64,000 nucleotides of DNA from Eutreptiella sp. 'Long Island Sound 2002' (taxonomy: Eukaryota; Euglenozoa; Euglenophyceae; Eutreptiales; Eutreptiaceae). Under the pieces are notes generated by a model. The model had not been told where the DNA came from, did not search any database, and worked only from the letters and a program-made list of their open reading frames with translations. A program made the translations under genes and the position numbers. Positions 30,894 to 42,101 of the stretch are shown one piece after another. The stretch covers positions 17,753,612-17,817,611 of the forward strand of contig OZ038392.1 in NCBI GenBank assembly GCA_964036045.1, read 5' to 3'. Every line of letters starts with the position of its first letter. The stretch's first letter is position 1.

Positions 30894-31798
30894 TGAAGCA
30901 TTTGGGGGGAGGGCAACCTCGAAGCTTCCCTTCACGGCATGCACGACCTCAAACCCCCAAACCCATGAAATCCAAGTCTTCCACTTGCATTCACGATTGT
31001 CCAAAGGATTCTGTGATCCTTGCCTCGGCCATGACACAATCTGGCGTCCTGGGCAAGGAGATGAAGGTATATGTAGACAAAGTAAATATGTAGACAAGTA
31101 ATATGTACAAGTAACAATTCTATACTATAAAATAGCATAAAAAGGAAGACGAAATGAAGGCGACGGCGTCGCCGCCATCAGAAAATCTGACGGCTACGAG
31201 GCATCACCATCAGGATCTCCACTGAGATCCTGCCCAAACTGGGCCACACAGTGGTTTTTTTTTTTCGGCGAAAAATAATGAAATAACGTGGTTTTTGAGT
31301 CAAAAACACTCATTTCGCGTGTCAACCCCCAGCGCGTCGCGTAGCCGACACGACGCGTTTCTGTGCCAGTTCAACCTACATATGAAAAGGCCCACTGTTG
31401 GGCCACACCATGGGCGCTTGGGCGATTCCTGGAATCGCCTCAGCATTTTTCGAAAAATGCGTGAACGTGCTTAACTTCGCAAAAATGGACCTTCGCGGAA
31501 CGCCGCGAAAAAGGTCACGCTATAACTTTTTATTTCTAAAAACGATAAAAAAATAATAAAATTGCCTAAAATCTTTAGAAATCGAGGAATAAATCCTCGT
31601 TCTGGAGCTGCGTCGCGCAGGCGACGACTGTCGTCGCCAGCCCAAAAAAGACGTAAAATGACGATTTCTGGGGTATTTTACAGAAGTCCCACAGAAATCA
31701 GGATGCCGTAGCATTAACAGGAAAATTCCTGATCTGGCCTGGCGAAGAGCGCCACAGGCTGTGCAGCGGGTATGGGTAAGGCACCCCATACCGCTTCA
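30894..31798 (-). repeat. D LTR, 3' copy, rich in perfect palindromes
   Basis: Contains at least eight hairpins. Examples: CAGGATCTC/GAGATCCTG (31211-31232), GGCGATTCC/GGAATCGCC (31421-31439), the 18-base palindrome GCATTTTTCGAAAAATGC (31443-31460), TTCGCGG/CCGCGAA (31492-31509), CGAGGA/TCCTCG (31583-31599) and GGCGACGA/TCGTCGCC (31620-31638). Confidence 0.85.
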
Positions 31799-31809
31799 CC
31801 CCCCTCCTT
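31799..31809 (-). other. polypurine tract of D
   Basis: AAGGAGGGGGG on the minus strand directly abuts the LTR start TGAAGCGG. It is identical to the tract before B's 3' LTR at 46750-46760, and two more bases (CT) upstream also match. Confidence 0.8.
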
Positions 31810-32659
31810 AGAAGCCTTGCCTATATCCAAAGGAAGGCAAGGCCAAGGAGGCGCTCTGACCCCTGCACTGCCCTGGTTTCAAAACTGATTCATCAGAACA
31901 GTGGGGGGGGGGGCTTCGTAAGTAATTTACATGCCACATACATGTAAATTTTTTTTTTTTTTGATCTTGATATATTCATAGGGCAATTGCCCCCCAGGCG
32001 ACCACACTGGTCCCTGGCACTCCTCGTAGCCTCTGGTGACCGAACCAGGGGCGCTGCAGGGCCTTCCGCCCTGACTGATGGCGCTTAGGCGCACATATTG
32101 GCCCTTTTTCTCCATGGGCATGGAAATCAATAATTCAATAAATTCGGAAAAAATTATTTAGGGTCAAACCCAAGGCAACGACTTCCTCGCGCCTGAATTT
32201 AGGGCCATTTCCTGCCCAAGGCAACCCGTGCCAGTTTAGGGTCGATTCCCAACCCGGGGCGACGAATTAACGCGCCTAATTTGGGGGATTTAGGGTCATT
32301 TCCTACCCAAGGCGCCCCACGCCAATTTGGGGTGGTACCTCCGGGAGGGTCAACCAACCCAAGGCGACGAATTAACGCGCCTTCTTGTGCGGTTCGCAGA
32401 CGTCGTCGTCGTCGCTGTGGTCGTCGCGCAGCCACCTAATGGACTTGGGGGCTCCATAGGGTCTTCCACCCATCGTAGGAGTCAAGGAGCTCCTCGCGGA
32501 TGCACCATTCATCACGCTGATGCCCTGGACCTTAGCTCCTGCAGTTTCCTACTTCAGCGATCAGCGATCAGCGATCAGCGTACTCCTGCAGTCTGGGCGT
32601 CGTCGCCGTCCGCAGGCCGTCACGCGCCCTTGGTGGCCTTGGCGTCGGCAGAATCCTTT
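31810..32659. other. D interior, non-coding
   Basis: About 850 bp with no coherent open frame. It holds a G run (near 31903), a T run (near 31950), a diverged tandem repeat of about 60-70 bp at 32162-32383 (ACCCAAGGC, CGACGAATTAACGCGCC, ATTTAGGGTCATTTCC) and four CAGCGAT units near 32555-32580. No TGG-type primer site follows the 5' LTR. Confidence 0.7.
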
Positions 32660-33558
32660 TGAAGCATTTGGGGGGAGGGCAACCTCGAAGCTTCCCTTCA
32701 CGGCATGCATGACCTCAAACCCCCAAACCCATGAAATCCAAGTCTTCCACTTGCATTCACGATTGTCCAAAGGATTCTGTGATCCTTGCCTCGGCCACGA
32801 CACAATCTGGCGTCCTGGGCAAGGAGATGAAGGTATATGTAAACAAAGTAAATATGTAGACAAGTAATATGTACAAGTAACAATTCTATACTATAAAATA
32901 GCATAAAAAGGAAGACGAAATGAAGGCGACGGCGTCGCCGCCATCAGAAAATCTGACGGGTACGAGGCGTCGCCATCAGGATCTCCACTGAGATCCTGCC
33001 CAAACTGGGCCAAACAGTGGTTTTTGGGCGAAAAATAATGAAATAACCTGGTTTTTGAGTCAAAAACACTCATTTCGCGTGTCTCCCCCCAACGCGTCGC
33101 GTAGCCGACACGACGCGTTTCTGTGCCTATTCAACCTACATATGAGAAGGCCCACTGTTGGGCCACACCATGGGCGCTTGGGCGATTCCTGGAATCGCCT
33201 CAGCATTTTTTGAAAAATGCGTGAACGTGCTTAACTTCGCAAAAATGGACCTTCGCGGAACGCCGCGAAAAAGGTCACGCTATAATCTTTTATTTCTAAA
33301 AACGATAAAACAATAATAGAATTGCATAAAATCTTTAGAAATCGAGGAATAAATCCTCGTTCTGGAGCTGCGTCGCGCAGGCGACGACTGTCGTCGCCAG
33401 CCCAAAAAAGACGTAAAATGACGATTTCTGGGGTATTTTACAGAAATCCCACAGAAATCAGGATGCCGTAGCATTAACAGGAAAATTCCTGATCTGGCCT
33501 GGCGAAGAGCGCCACAGGCTGTGCAGCGGGTATGGGTAAGGCACCCCATACCGCTTCA
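32660..33558 (-). repeat. D LTR, 5' copy
   Basis: 899 bp, nearly the same as 30894-31798 with a handful of substitutions and small indels. Its palindromes are conserved, except that one A-rich arm has changed (CATTTTTTGAAAAATG). It ends GCTTCA at 33558. Confidence 0.85.
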
Positions 33559-34031
33559 GTGCCTCATTTGCCCCAACCATGAGTGTGCGCATTTTCGGCC
33601 ATTTTGAGCAATTTTCCACATTTTCTGCCCGCCGTGCACCATGTTCAGCACCCTCGTGCACGCCGGACTCATGGACCAACGGACCATATATGACATGGGT
33701 GTTATTGACATTGGTCCCCATGGTTCACACACCACGTGGGCGAAGCGGAGCGACCTTGGTTACCGTGCTAGCCCAAGGTGAGTGTGGACAATTTTGCCAT
33801 TTTGGCATTTGTGGACCCAATTGGGATTGTCACCACGCCGAGTGGCATGCAGATCTTTGAGAGCCAAGTGCATGGGAGTCTCTGTTGGACTCTTGGTGAT
33901 TCGCGTATGGAATTGCAGATCTGATCTCCAAGCCGGCATTCAGATATACTATTGGGAGCACCCCCGAATTTTGGCCCATTTCGAGCAGCCAAAATGACCC
34001 CCTTTTGGGACCCCAATTTCACCCCCCCGTG
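33559..34031 (+). repeat. duplicated segment of B's 5' LTR, part 2
   Basis: Repeats about 14626-15100 and ends at the same CCGTG where the A element sits in the first copy. Confidence 0.85.
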
Positions 34032-34744
34032 AGTAAGAAAAAGTCACTGCCATGTCTTTCTTGGAAGGCTTGATCCAGGCTAAGCCCCCCTTAAAACCCT
34101 TTGTTGATGCTAAGACAAACTTAAGTGTTTTTATCTCTCTTTTGTTGCCTAAAGTACACTTTCTCAAAGTAACTAGGGTTGTGACCCTAGCCCCCCCCAT
34201 GAAGTTCACCCCTACCACTCAACTGAGCGGAGGTACCTTCCTTCATGGAGGACATACCAAAATAAAACAGGCATTTCATGCTTGTTGGCCTTGGAGGTTA
34301 AGCCTAAGTGGTCTCCCACCCCAAGACCCCTATACTCAATTGTTTCTACCACTTATTGTGGTCCTACTTTGTAACTGTTTCTGCATTCAGTTGCTTGGCC
34401 AAGTCATATTCTGTGTGGTCCTGACATCTATGCCCCTCAGTCCTAACCAGCACCATTTCACCCAAAAGAGTGCACATGAAGTGCCTAATGCAACCTCTGA
34501 GGCTAGAGTCTGACCAATTTTCATATAAAATCTTTTGTATTATCCATTTGTGATTGAACCTATGTGCATAAACCTGCTTTGTCTATCTGCAGCCCATCTG
34601 TGTTACACTGGATTCCAAAACCAATCATTGATTCGATCCACATTCAGTCCTTGCCCTACTTGCTGCTTTGGTTTGGGGTTTTCAACTACAAAACCTGCAG
34701 GAATACATCAAAAGACCTAGGGCATAATTCAAGGACATCTTTCT
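34032..34744 (+). repeat. solo LTR of family A with CCGTG target duplication
   Basis: 713 bp, AGTAAGAAAAAG to GGACATCTTTCT, flanked by CCGTG at 34027-34031 and 34745-34749. The unoccupied site is preserved in B's 3' LTR near 59834-59838. A solo LTR normally results from recombination between the two LTRs of a full element. Confidence 0.9.
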
Positions 34745-35629
34745 CCGTGTGGTCAATTGGTGGCCCCATATCTCTATGCCCACAGGGAGCCGGGACCTAA
34801 TTTCAAGTTGTACACTCAGATACAAGTCCTAGGTCCTGCTTCCTATCCTGTGAGCCATTGGCCTTGCCCTGGCCGGGTGAGCCGCGCGTGGGAATGGCGC
34901 CAATTTTGGTGATTTTGGCATCAAGACCCCACTTGACGAACCTGTGGTGCCCTGATGCCGGGACCTCAGAGGGAACCAGGTTGGGTGAGGGCTCCAGAAA
35001 GTTTGTACTCGAAGGGCATAGGGTCAGTTGCCTCGTCCCCACCTCTGGCGGGTCCTGACGAGGGGTCAATTTTGGAGATTTTTGAGCTAATATCAGTTTC
35101 AGCTGAAACAGCCCATTTTCAGCTACCAACTCCTAGGGGATAATGGCGGGGCCATATCTCTGGCTCAGAGATGAGTTGGGACCTGCTGTTTGAGGAGCAT
35201 GGGGAGCGACTGTCGGTTGACCTCAGAGTTCCTTGGTTCCCAGGAACTCGCCTGTGGCTGGGCAGGACACCTCCCCTATTGACAGGGTTTCAGGGTCCGG
35301 CCTGAGCAGGGCATGGGTTGTGTTTGAGCCCCCGCCCCCACCAGCCGCTGAGAGGGTCGGACCTGGGATTGGGATACGAGTTGGGACTAAGTGTCTATTG
35401 TCCTGTGATGCCCTTACCCCACTCCAGTCTTAACCCCATGTGTACATATCCCGATGTGTTGCTGTACATACTTTTGTTCCCTTGTTTCAGAGTGGCAAGG
35501 ATCCTGAAACGCTTTGTCACATGACGTGAGCGTATTGATGCCCCTGTGAGGGCAGTGCTTTGCCTGCCTGCTTGTATGTGCGTGTCACTGCAGCGTCCCG
35601 TGGCGAGGCCCCCCCAAGGGAACGCGTCA
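34745..35629 (+). repeat. 5' LTR of B, last part
   Basis: Matches 59834-60720 of the 3' LTR and ends GGGAACGCGTCA at 35629. The next bases (AAAGCGTTTCACC) are unique to the interior. No TGG-type primer-binding site follows. Confidence 0.85.
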
Positions 35630-35959
35630 AAAGCGTTTCACCGCCGCGGGGTTACCCATCCCTCGCGAGCCACTCGGGGCCACCAACCCCGAGCAGCGCG
35701 GCGCAGCAGCTCGCAGCTCGCAGCTCGCAGCGCAGCGCAGCGGCTCGCAGCGCCGCCCAGCGACAGCGCCCAGTCCGTGAAGGAAGTGCAGGGACCGGAA
35801 CTCCGACGTCAACGAGTTCCCTCGGCAGACCAGCAAGGCCGCACTCCCAGCTACAGCAACCACTTCCACAACCACCGGCCGACCAGCACCGGCCGCACTC
35901 CCAGTCCAGTGCTACATCAGCCACCTCAACAACCACCCCAGGACCACTCCATCGAGAGC

Positions 35960-38494
35960 ATGATGGTGAACTGGGACGAGGCGGGCAAGACGTGGCCGCA
36001 GCCCCACCCCCATGCGGCGCGCCTACTGCGTGGGCTGCTGTGGGGGCAGGACTACCGCCACAGCAATCCCCAGTGCGAAGGCGGCATGCCCGGGAGCTTC
36101 GAGCTCCGTGAGGACATGGGCGAGGACCGCCTGCGGGCAGTGGAGGAATGGCTGCGGGCGGAAGGGTATGCGTACCGCTTCCGCCGCAAGCGCTGGAGGG
36201 TCTGGACCTGCCCAGACAGGCCCGGCGAAGGGCTGCGCCCCGACGGGATTGAGGAGGAGGAGAAGCCCAACGAGTACCAGTCGGGCTCCTCGATCAACGT
36301 CTCCATGTCGGACATGATCGAGAAGGAGTTCCCGGAGCTGGGGAACGAGCGCAGGCTGCAGGGCAGCAGCAGCAGCGCGTCTATTCGGAAGGAGAAGCGT
36401 TCCGCTGGGGACAGGAGGCGGGACAGGAAGTGGCAGGAGTACCAGGAGTCCCTGGCCGCCGAAGCCGCCCAAGGCGCCAAGGGCGGAACCCCAGCCCCGA
36501 GTCCGCAACGGGCCAGTGGCGGTCACCGACCCGGCCACACCACCCTTGGCAACTACTTCCAAGTCGCCAAGCATGCCAAGGCCAAGCCCCGTCAGCTGCT
36601 CCTGAGGAAGTCTGGCCCCAGCAGCGACGTGAAGTCGGCCCACCGCGGGAGAATGCCGGCCGACCAGGCCAGCTCCAGCAGCAGCGTCGCTCCCGACCAA
36701 AGGGACGTGGCGCGCGCCTGTAAGCGCGCCTGTGGGGTGCCCTGCAACCTTCGGGTTGCCCGGCAACGGGCCAAGCAGCACAACGCTGCCATGGAGGGCG
36801 CCGTCGGCATCGCCCAGCAGGAGGCTGCGGAGTGGGCGCATGGCATGGCCATCCACGCCTCGACCGTGGCGGCCATTGCGGCCGGACTCACGGCCGCAGC
36901 TGCCCATGAGGCAGCAACTGCCCAGGTCAAGGGTGATGTGGCGGCAGCCGACGAGGAAGCCCGCCTGACGCAGGAGGCCATTGCCTGCAAGGAGGCCGAG
37001 GTGAAGGCGCTGGAAGAGGCGCCTGCCGGAGACAGGGCAAAGAAGGAGGCGGAGGAAAGGGCCCACGCCGAAGCGACGGCTAAGGCCCAGGCGGACGCCG
37101 CCAAGAAGGACGCCATCGAGGCCGCGCGACAGAAGGTCGCTGAGGAGAGGGCCAAGACGGAGGCGGAGCTGGCGGCGTTGGAAGCGGAGAAGGCTCGGCT
37201 GCAGAAGGCCCGGGAAGCCGAGGCGGCTCGTGCCCGGGAGGAAGCCGAAGGGCGAGCCGCCTCAGCCACAGCCGCCGCGATGGAGGAGGCGGAGGCCAAG
37301 CTCCGCCGCGAGACTCCCCCGGGAGGATCCCGAGTGGAGACCCTTCGAAAGCTTTTCGAAGGGGACGCCTCCTCCAAGATGACGCTGGACGAGGTTGACA
37401 CAGGCAGCAGTGGGAGCAGTGGCCCCACCGCCTACCGACGGAGGAAGGGTAAGGGGAAGACCCCCGAGAGGCCACGGAGGCCAGCGGGCGGACACCCCCA
37501 CGACTCCGATCCCTTTCTCACCGCCAGCGACGGGGATGAACGAGGCAGCCGACATCGCCGAGGAGTGTCTGGCGGAGGAGGCGGAGACGTCCCCATGGAG
37601 CCAGAAGGTGAGGATGAGGATCCCCCTCCTCCCTACCGAAGCTCGGAGTCTTCCGAGACCGAGACGCCCAGGTGGGGCGACATGGACGAGGATGATGACA
37701 TGGACTTCGACTACACGAAGAAGCCCCCATCCTCGGACCCACCGGGACCCCCTGGCGGAGGACCATCAGGACTCCCTGGAGGACGCCCACCAAGTGGACC
37801 CCCTGGAGGCGGACCTCCGGGCGGGGGAGGACCCCCTGGACCGGGCGGACCCGGCGGAGGCCCTCCTGGAGGACCCCCTGGGGACCCCGACGACCCACCA
37901 GGGGACTGCGACCCGGATGCCACCCGGCGGTGGATTGTCTACCTCCGCAGGAGGGTCCAGTTCCTCGAGCGCGAGGTAGACACGGGCAAGGGCGAGATGA
38001 CTCGCATCGCCAGGGTTGCCGCGCGCGCACAGAGAGAGCTGGACATCGCCAAGATCGAGATGGTCAAGAGCGGCAACGTCGCCTCCGCCACCCAGAGGCA
38101 GCTGGACATCGCCAGGGCCGAGACCAGGCAGCTGAACAAGGTCATCAGCGGCCTGCAGCAGAGGTTCGACGTGCTGGAAGCCTGTGGGAGCGTCGACAGC
38201 GACCACCCGCCCCTGGAGTCTGGCTCGTCGGACGACGGCTGGGGACCCGGACCAGGTCCAGGCAGACCCCACGCCCCCGGCGAAGCCCCCAGGAGTCGCC
38301 CCAGCGCCAGTGCCCCCTCTCTCACCGCCCCCTCCCACCACAGTGCGGGCCGCCGCAACGAGCGCGTGGCGCCCGGCAGTGGCAGTGAGGATTGGCGTGA
38401 TGAGTGGCTCAGCGCGGAGTACCACAACCGCCGTGCTCCACTGCGGACACCGGTACACCCCCGACGCCCCGCACCAGCCCCGGAGCCAATCTGA
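35960..38494 (+). CDS. B first ORF: large coiled-coil, collagen-like Gag-region protein
   Basis: 844 residues from the ATG at 35960; the frame is open further upstream into the LTR, which is not coding. The N-terminal domain has WDEAGKTWPQ and RFRRKRWRVWTCPDRPGEG. Basic and Ser-rich stretches follow. Then comes an Ala/Glu/Lys coiled coil of about 180 residues (36780-37310), an acidic part, a Pro-Gly-Gly collagen-like tract (37735-37900), and a second coiled coil with a repeated QRELDIAKIE / QRQLDIARAE unit. It ends in TGA followed at once by an ATG in the same frame. It is probably the N-terminal part of Gag or a separate structural protein. It is unusually long, and I recognise no known family. 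Confidence 0.65.
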   Translation: MMVNWDEAGKTWPQPHPHAARLLRGLLWGQDYRHSNPQCEGGMPGSFELREDMGEDRLRAVEEWLRAEGYAYRFRRKRWRVWTCPDRPGEGLRPDGIEEEEKPNEYQSGSSINVSMSDMIEKEFPELGNERRLQGSSSSASIRKEKRSAGDRRRDRKWQEYQESLAAEAAQGAKGGTPAPSPQRASGGHRPGHTTLGNYFQVAKHAKAKPRQLLLRKSGPSSDVKSAHRGRMPADQASSSSSVAPDQRDVARACKRACGVPCNLRVARQRAKQHNAAMEGAVGIAQQEAAEWAHGMAIHASTVAAIAAGLTAAAAHEAATAQVKGDVAAADEEARLTQEAIACKEAEVKALEEAPAGDRAKKEAEERAHAEATAKAQADAAKKDAIEAARQKVAEERAKTEAELAALEAEKARLQKAREAEAARAREEAEGRAASATAAAMEEAEAKLRRETPPGGSRVETLRKLFEGDASSKMTLDEVDTGSSGSSGPTAYRRRKGKGKTPERPRRPAGGHPHDSDPFLTASDGDERGSRHRRGVSGGGGGDVPMEPEGEDEDPPPPYRSSESSETETPRWGDMDEDDDMDFDYTKKPPSSDPPGPPGGGPSGLPGGRPPSGPPGGGPPGGGGPPGPGGPGGGPPGGPPGDPDDPPGDCDPDATRRWIVYLRRRVQFLEREVDTGKGEMTRIARVAARAQRELDIAKIEMVKSGNVASATQRQLDIARAETRQLNKVISGLQQRFDVLEACGSVDSDHPPLESGSSDDGWGPGPGPGRPHAPGEAPRSRPSASAPSLTAPSHHSAGRRNERVAPGSGSEDWRDEWLSAEYHNRRAPLRTPVHPRRPAPAPEPI

Positions 38495-39995
38495 ATGGCT
38501 GGTGGACGTTATGGTGTACTCAGGGATGAGGTCCCCAGAGGAGACGTGGAGTGGGATGTCGGCGGAGGTGAGGACCTGGACCTGGACCTGGAGGAGTTCG
38601 ACATTTCCCCGCCGTGTGGTGTACGACGGGAAGCCGCTGAACGCAGCCGCCGGCGCCGTGATGAGGAGGCGTACATGCAAGGAGTACGGCGTGAACATCT
38701 GGGTTCAGCGTACATGGAGGAACCGGGGCGTAGCCATGCGGATACCGGGGAGGAGATGGAAGTGGCGGCCGTGGGAGTCCGTGGGAGAGGCCGATGGGAA
38801 CCTCGGTCAACCTCGCGGCCGGCGTTCATGGTCCCTAAGACCGCAGATGCCGCCGTGTGGGAAGACCTGAAGGACATCAAGCCCCCCCTGTACGATGGCA
38901 ACCCCCTCAACCTCGACCGCTTCTTGGAGAAGCTGGACGATTGGGGGGTGACCGTCACTGAAGACATGGATCCCGCAGATGCGGAGAAATTTGTCTTCAG
39001 ACGGTTCAGGTACCGCCTGCTGGAAGTGCTCCCAGAGCTATACTTCGTGGCGACCAAGGAGGGGAAAATCAAGACCCTCAAGGAAGCCAAGAAGTGGCTC
39101 AACGAGCAGGAGCGGGTGGACGCTCCGCAGATGGCTGCCAAGCGGTGGAAGTCCATCAAGCTTCAGCATGATGGACGGGAGATCTGCCTACGTGACTGGC
39201 GAGACTTCCGAGGGCAATACACCCTCTTCCGCCGCAACGTGGAGGACTGGAACGAGGGTGACGAGCAGGCTCGCCTGCTCTCCATGCTGCCGGAAGCATG
39301 GATCAAGGGGGTCACCAAAGAGGAAGCCAAGAGGGCCAAGTCCAACCACACGGTCAAGATGATGCTCCCCAAAGAGTATCATACGAACGTGGTGGCTTGG
39401 ATGAGGAAGAACGTGGCCCGGGATGTCAAACGGCACTCCCTGCAGAACGCTCTCCTCATCACCGTCTCGGGCGATCGCGAGAAGACCGCGATGTGGCGCC
39501 TTGATGAGTGTGACGTGAGCGGCCAGACCATCTGTCTGCAGGCCAATCTCGGCGCGGATGAGCTGCGACGAGATCCTCGAGTGGGTTGGAGAGGAGGTGC
39601 TCAAGGAGTACCAGAACCTCCACCACACCCGCGGGTTGAGGCCCGGCGACCGCGACGTCAACTACGTTGGCGAGAGGTCTGGCGGGGAAGCTGCCATGAA
39701 CCCAGCGGGAGCCGACGGCGATGAGTCTCCCGTCGACGATGACGACGACGATGAGCCCGCCGAGATTGCCGCTTGTGCCTTCGTGGCCAACAACCTGAAC
39801 GCGGGGAGCAAACAGGGAAGCTGGAAGCCCCTGCAGCCGGGTTGGAAGAAGAAGGAGAAGAGGGACCCTCGCCGCATTGGCGACCCTCCGCTGTCCTTTG
39901 GGGAGTTCATACGAGCTCACCCGCAGGGCTGTTTCGTGTGTTATCGGAGGAAGAAAGGCTTCAACCATGACCACCGAACATGCCCCATCCACTAG
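38495..39995 (+). pseudogene. gag: B gag: capsid-like region and zinc knuckle, frameshifted
   Basis: Starts MAGGRYGVLRDEV directly after the TGA. An acidic N-terminus leads to a retrotransposon-gag-like domain: PPLYDGNPLNLDRFLEKLDDW, then DPADAEKFVFRRFRY, WRDFRGQYTLFRR and EARLLSMLPEAW-like text. Around 39560 the frame must shift for the protein to continue; the second frame (39558-39995) has an Asp run and ends in a zinc knuckle variant C-x2-C-x8-H-x4-C (CFVCYRRKK...H....C). A TAG at 39993-39995 stops it, and the frame stays open beyond. This would be particle protein and RNA binding. Confidence 0.75.
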
Positions 39996-41794
39996 GCCGA
40001 CACGAAGGCCTACAAGAAGGCGCACGGGTCGGAGAAGCGTGCACCCGCGGGTATCCGGGAAGCCAAAGTGGAGCTGGACAAGGACGAGCTCTCCAAGCTG
40101 ATGTCGGTGGGGACCGAGTTGGCTAAGGAGATCCAGGAGATCAAGAGGAACTGGGTCCCCAGGTCGGACAACAAGAACAAGGAGAACAACGAGAACGACA
40201 AGAACAAGGACAAGGACAAGAAGCCTAGGAATAGGGGAAAGGAGAAGGGTGTCAACGAGGTTGATGCGGAGGAGAACACCCCTACTTCCACAACCGACGC
40301 CCCCTAGCGGAGCCCCTGCAGCCAAGGGCCCCAGCTAGGGCGGTCGCAGGATGGTGTCGTGGGAAGCGCCACACCATCCCAGTCGGGAGTCGGTAAACAC
40401 AAAGGGATTGCCGCGGGCGGAAGGCCCGGTCCGGCACCCAGTCGCGGTGGCGGGGTGGGGGCAAGTGATGGCACGAACCCTTGCACCCGTCCATCCTTCA
40501 CGACCAAGAATGTGTTTGATGTACTTCAAGATCTATCCGAGAGTATCGGAGGATCACCCGGACTGCAGCTGGATGCTGCAGATGGGCAGCCTGAGCCCAT
40601 TGTCCACGACCTGCACCAGTCGCTTGTCAAGCTTCTGGAACGGCCGGAGATCCTGAGCTTGCACGCCGTGCGCCGAGTTGGGCGTGAGCCGCAGTTGCAC
40701 CTTAAGGTCCGTGCCTTATACGGGGAAGTGGAGAAGGTCTTTGACGTGTTGGTCGACACGGGCGCTCAGGTCAGCTTGGTCAAGGCTGGCCTACTGAACA
40801 CTACTTCCGCCAGAGCGTTTGACGGACAGTCGGAAACCTGTCAGGCTGAAGGTGGCGAACGGCCAGTACATGGTGTGAGGCACGAAGGAAGCGGCCATTG
40901 GGCTGCAGTTCGTGAACCACCGTGAGGTGAGCCGCCCAGACCTCGGCAAGGAAATCCTCCTGCAAGGTCGCTTCTACGAGGCCGAGATGGACTGGGAAAT
41001 GATCGTTGGGTACGACTTCATGATGGAGACGGACTCCGGCGTCCTCCCGGCCCAGCCCTCCATGACGCTGTACCAGGACGACCAGCTCTCGTGGCTTTCG
41101 TCACCTGAGCACCATGTGGAATGCCAATGGATCCACCCTGCACGCAATCAGCTCGAAGTAGCCGCGCTGGGCACTGAGCCAACTGGGCCAGCAAACCAGG
41201 AGTACAGCGTAATGCTGGAAGTGGCAAACCGAGTGGTTGCAGACCTGGGAGCTTCGGATCTGGCCCTGGATGCGTTCTCCTCAGGAACCTCCGCCCATCT
41301 TCGGGTTTGCGAGAAGTACTGGAGCGCCCAGGACTCCGCGTGGAAGAAGCACTCCGGTCCGCATCATCCATTGCCCCCGATTGGACATCCCAAGGGCGAT
41401 AGCGAAGATTCGCAAGGACCGCTCCAAGGCGGTGCTGGTTGTTCCTATGGGATGCACCGAGGAGGAAAGTACCCGACATTGGGTAGTCTCATTGACCAAC
41501 ATGAACTTAAACAAGGTCGTCCTACCGGCTGGAGAGAGTGTCTATCAGGACGCTAAGTGACAGCCCATGCCACCCCAGAGATGGCCAATGGAATTCCACT
41601 ATGTGGATGGGGGCCTTGATCAGGCCGACACCACGGAATTCGTGTGTGTCAACCGCATCGTAGCGGAGCCATGGCGGCAATGCTTCGCGGTTTCCCCTGT
41701 TGACATCGGAGAATCGGAAGACCCCCTCACTGAAGAGGAGTTGGATCTGGTTCAGGGGTATATGGATCAGCCCTTTCACGACTGGGGAGGCTAG
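39996..41794 (+). pseudogene. B gag end, aspartic protease and methyltransferase-like region, broken
   Basis: After the TAG, a Lys/Asn/Asp-rich tail runs to 40307. The protease is seen at about 40690-40800 (VFDVLVDTGAQVSLVKAG, with the DTG catalytic triad) and its C-terminal part at about 40995-41040 (IVGYDFMMETDSGV) in another frame. Next is a segment with LALDAFSSGTSAH, KYWSAQDSAW and, after a further frameshift, CPRLDIPRAIAKIRKDRS then AVLVVPMG. This parallels the LFAS...NPPF...KIAYEG...VMCTP block of family A at the same place between protease and RT. In-frame stops lie at 41558-41560 and 41792-41794. Confidence 0.7.
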
Positions 41795-42101
41795 CGTGAG
41801 GGCACGGGCCAGGACAAAGCCTGGTGGGCAGTGGACTCCATCGTCTCCGGTTCCTATGATGGGAATACCTTCGTGAAGAAGGTGCTGGACCACCTGTCCA
41901 GCCAGGACGAGCCTATCGGCAGGAACCCACCCACCTACGGCGACCTATTCCGAGGCAAGACCAGAGATGGCCCTTTGGGCCACCTGGGAAGACCACCTGA
42001 GCCGAAACCGAGTGGGGTTGCTATTCCTCAAGTAAGCTCAGTGGTCCAGGTGCCCGGAAAAAACCAAGGCGGAGTCCGATGATTGCCCCAAGATCCAGGC
42101 A

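Larger units (their letters stand above)
30894..33558 (-). mobile_element. element D: non-autonomous LTR retrotransposon
   Basis: Two direct repeats of 905 and 899 bp (30894-31798, 32660-33558) flank an 861-bp interior. The repeats start TGAAGCATTTGGGG and end CCGCTTCA, with GTGC duplicated at 30890-30893 and 33559-33562; the unoccupied site (GGGCATGTGCCTCATT) is at 14621. An 11-base AAGGAGGGGGG lies next to the left repeat when read on the minus strand, as expected of a polypurine tract, so the element runs on the minus strand. There is no coding capacity. Termini, polypurine tract and 4-bp duplication match element B, so B-type proteins probably mobilised it. Confidence 0.85.
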
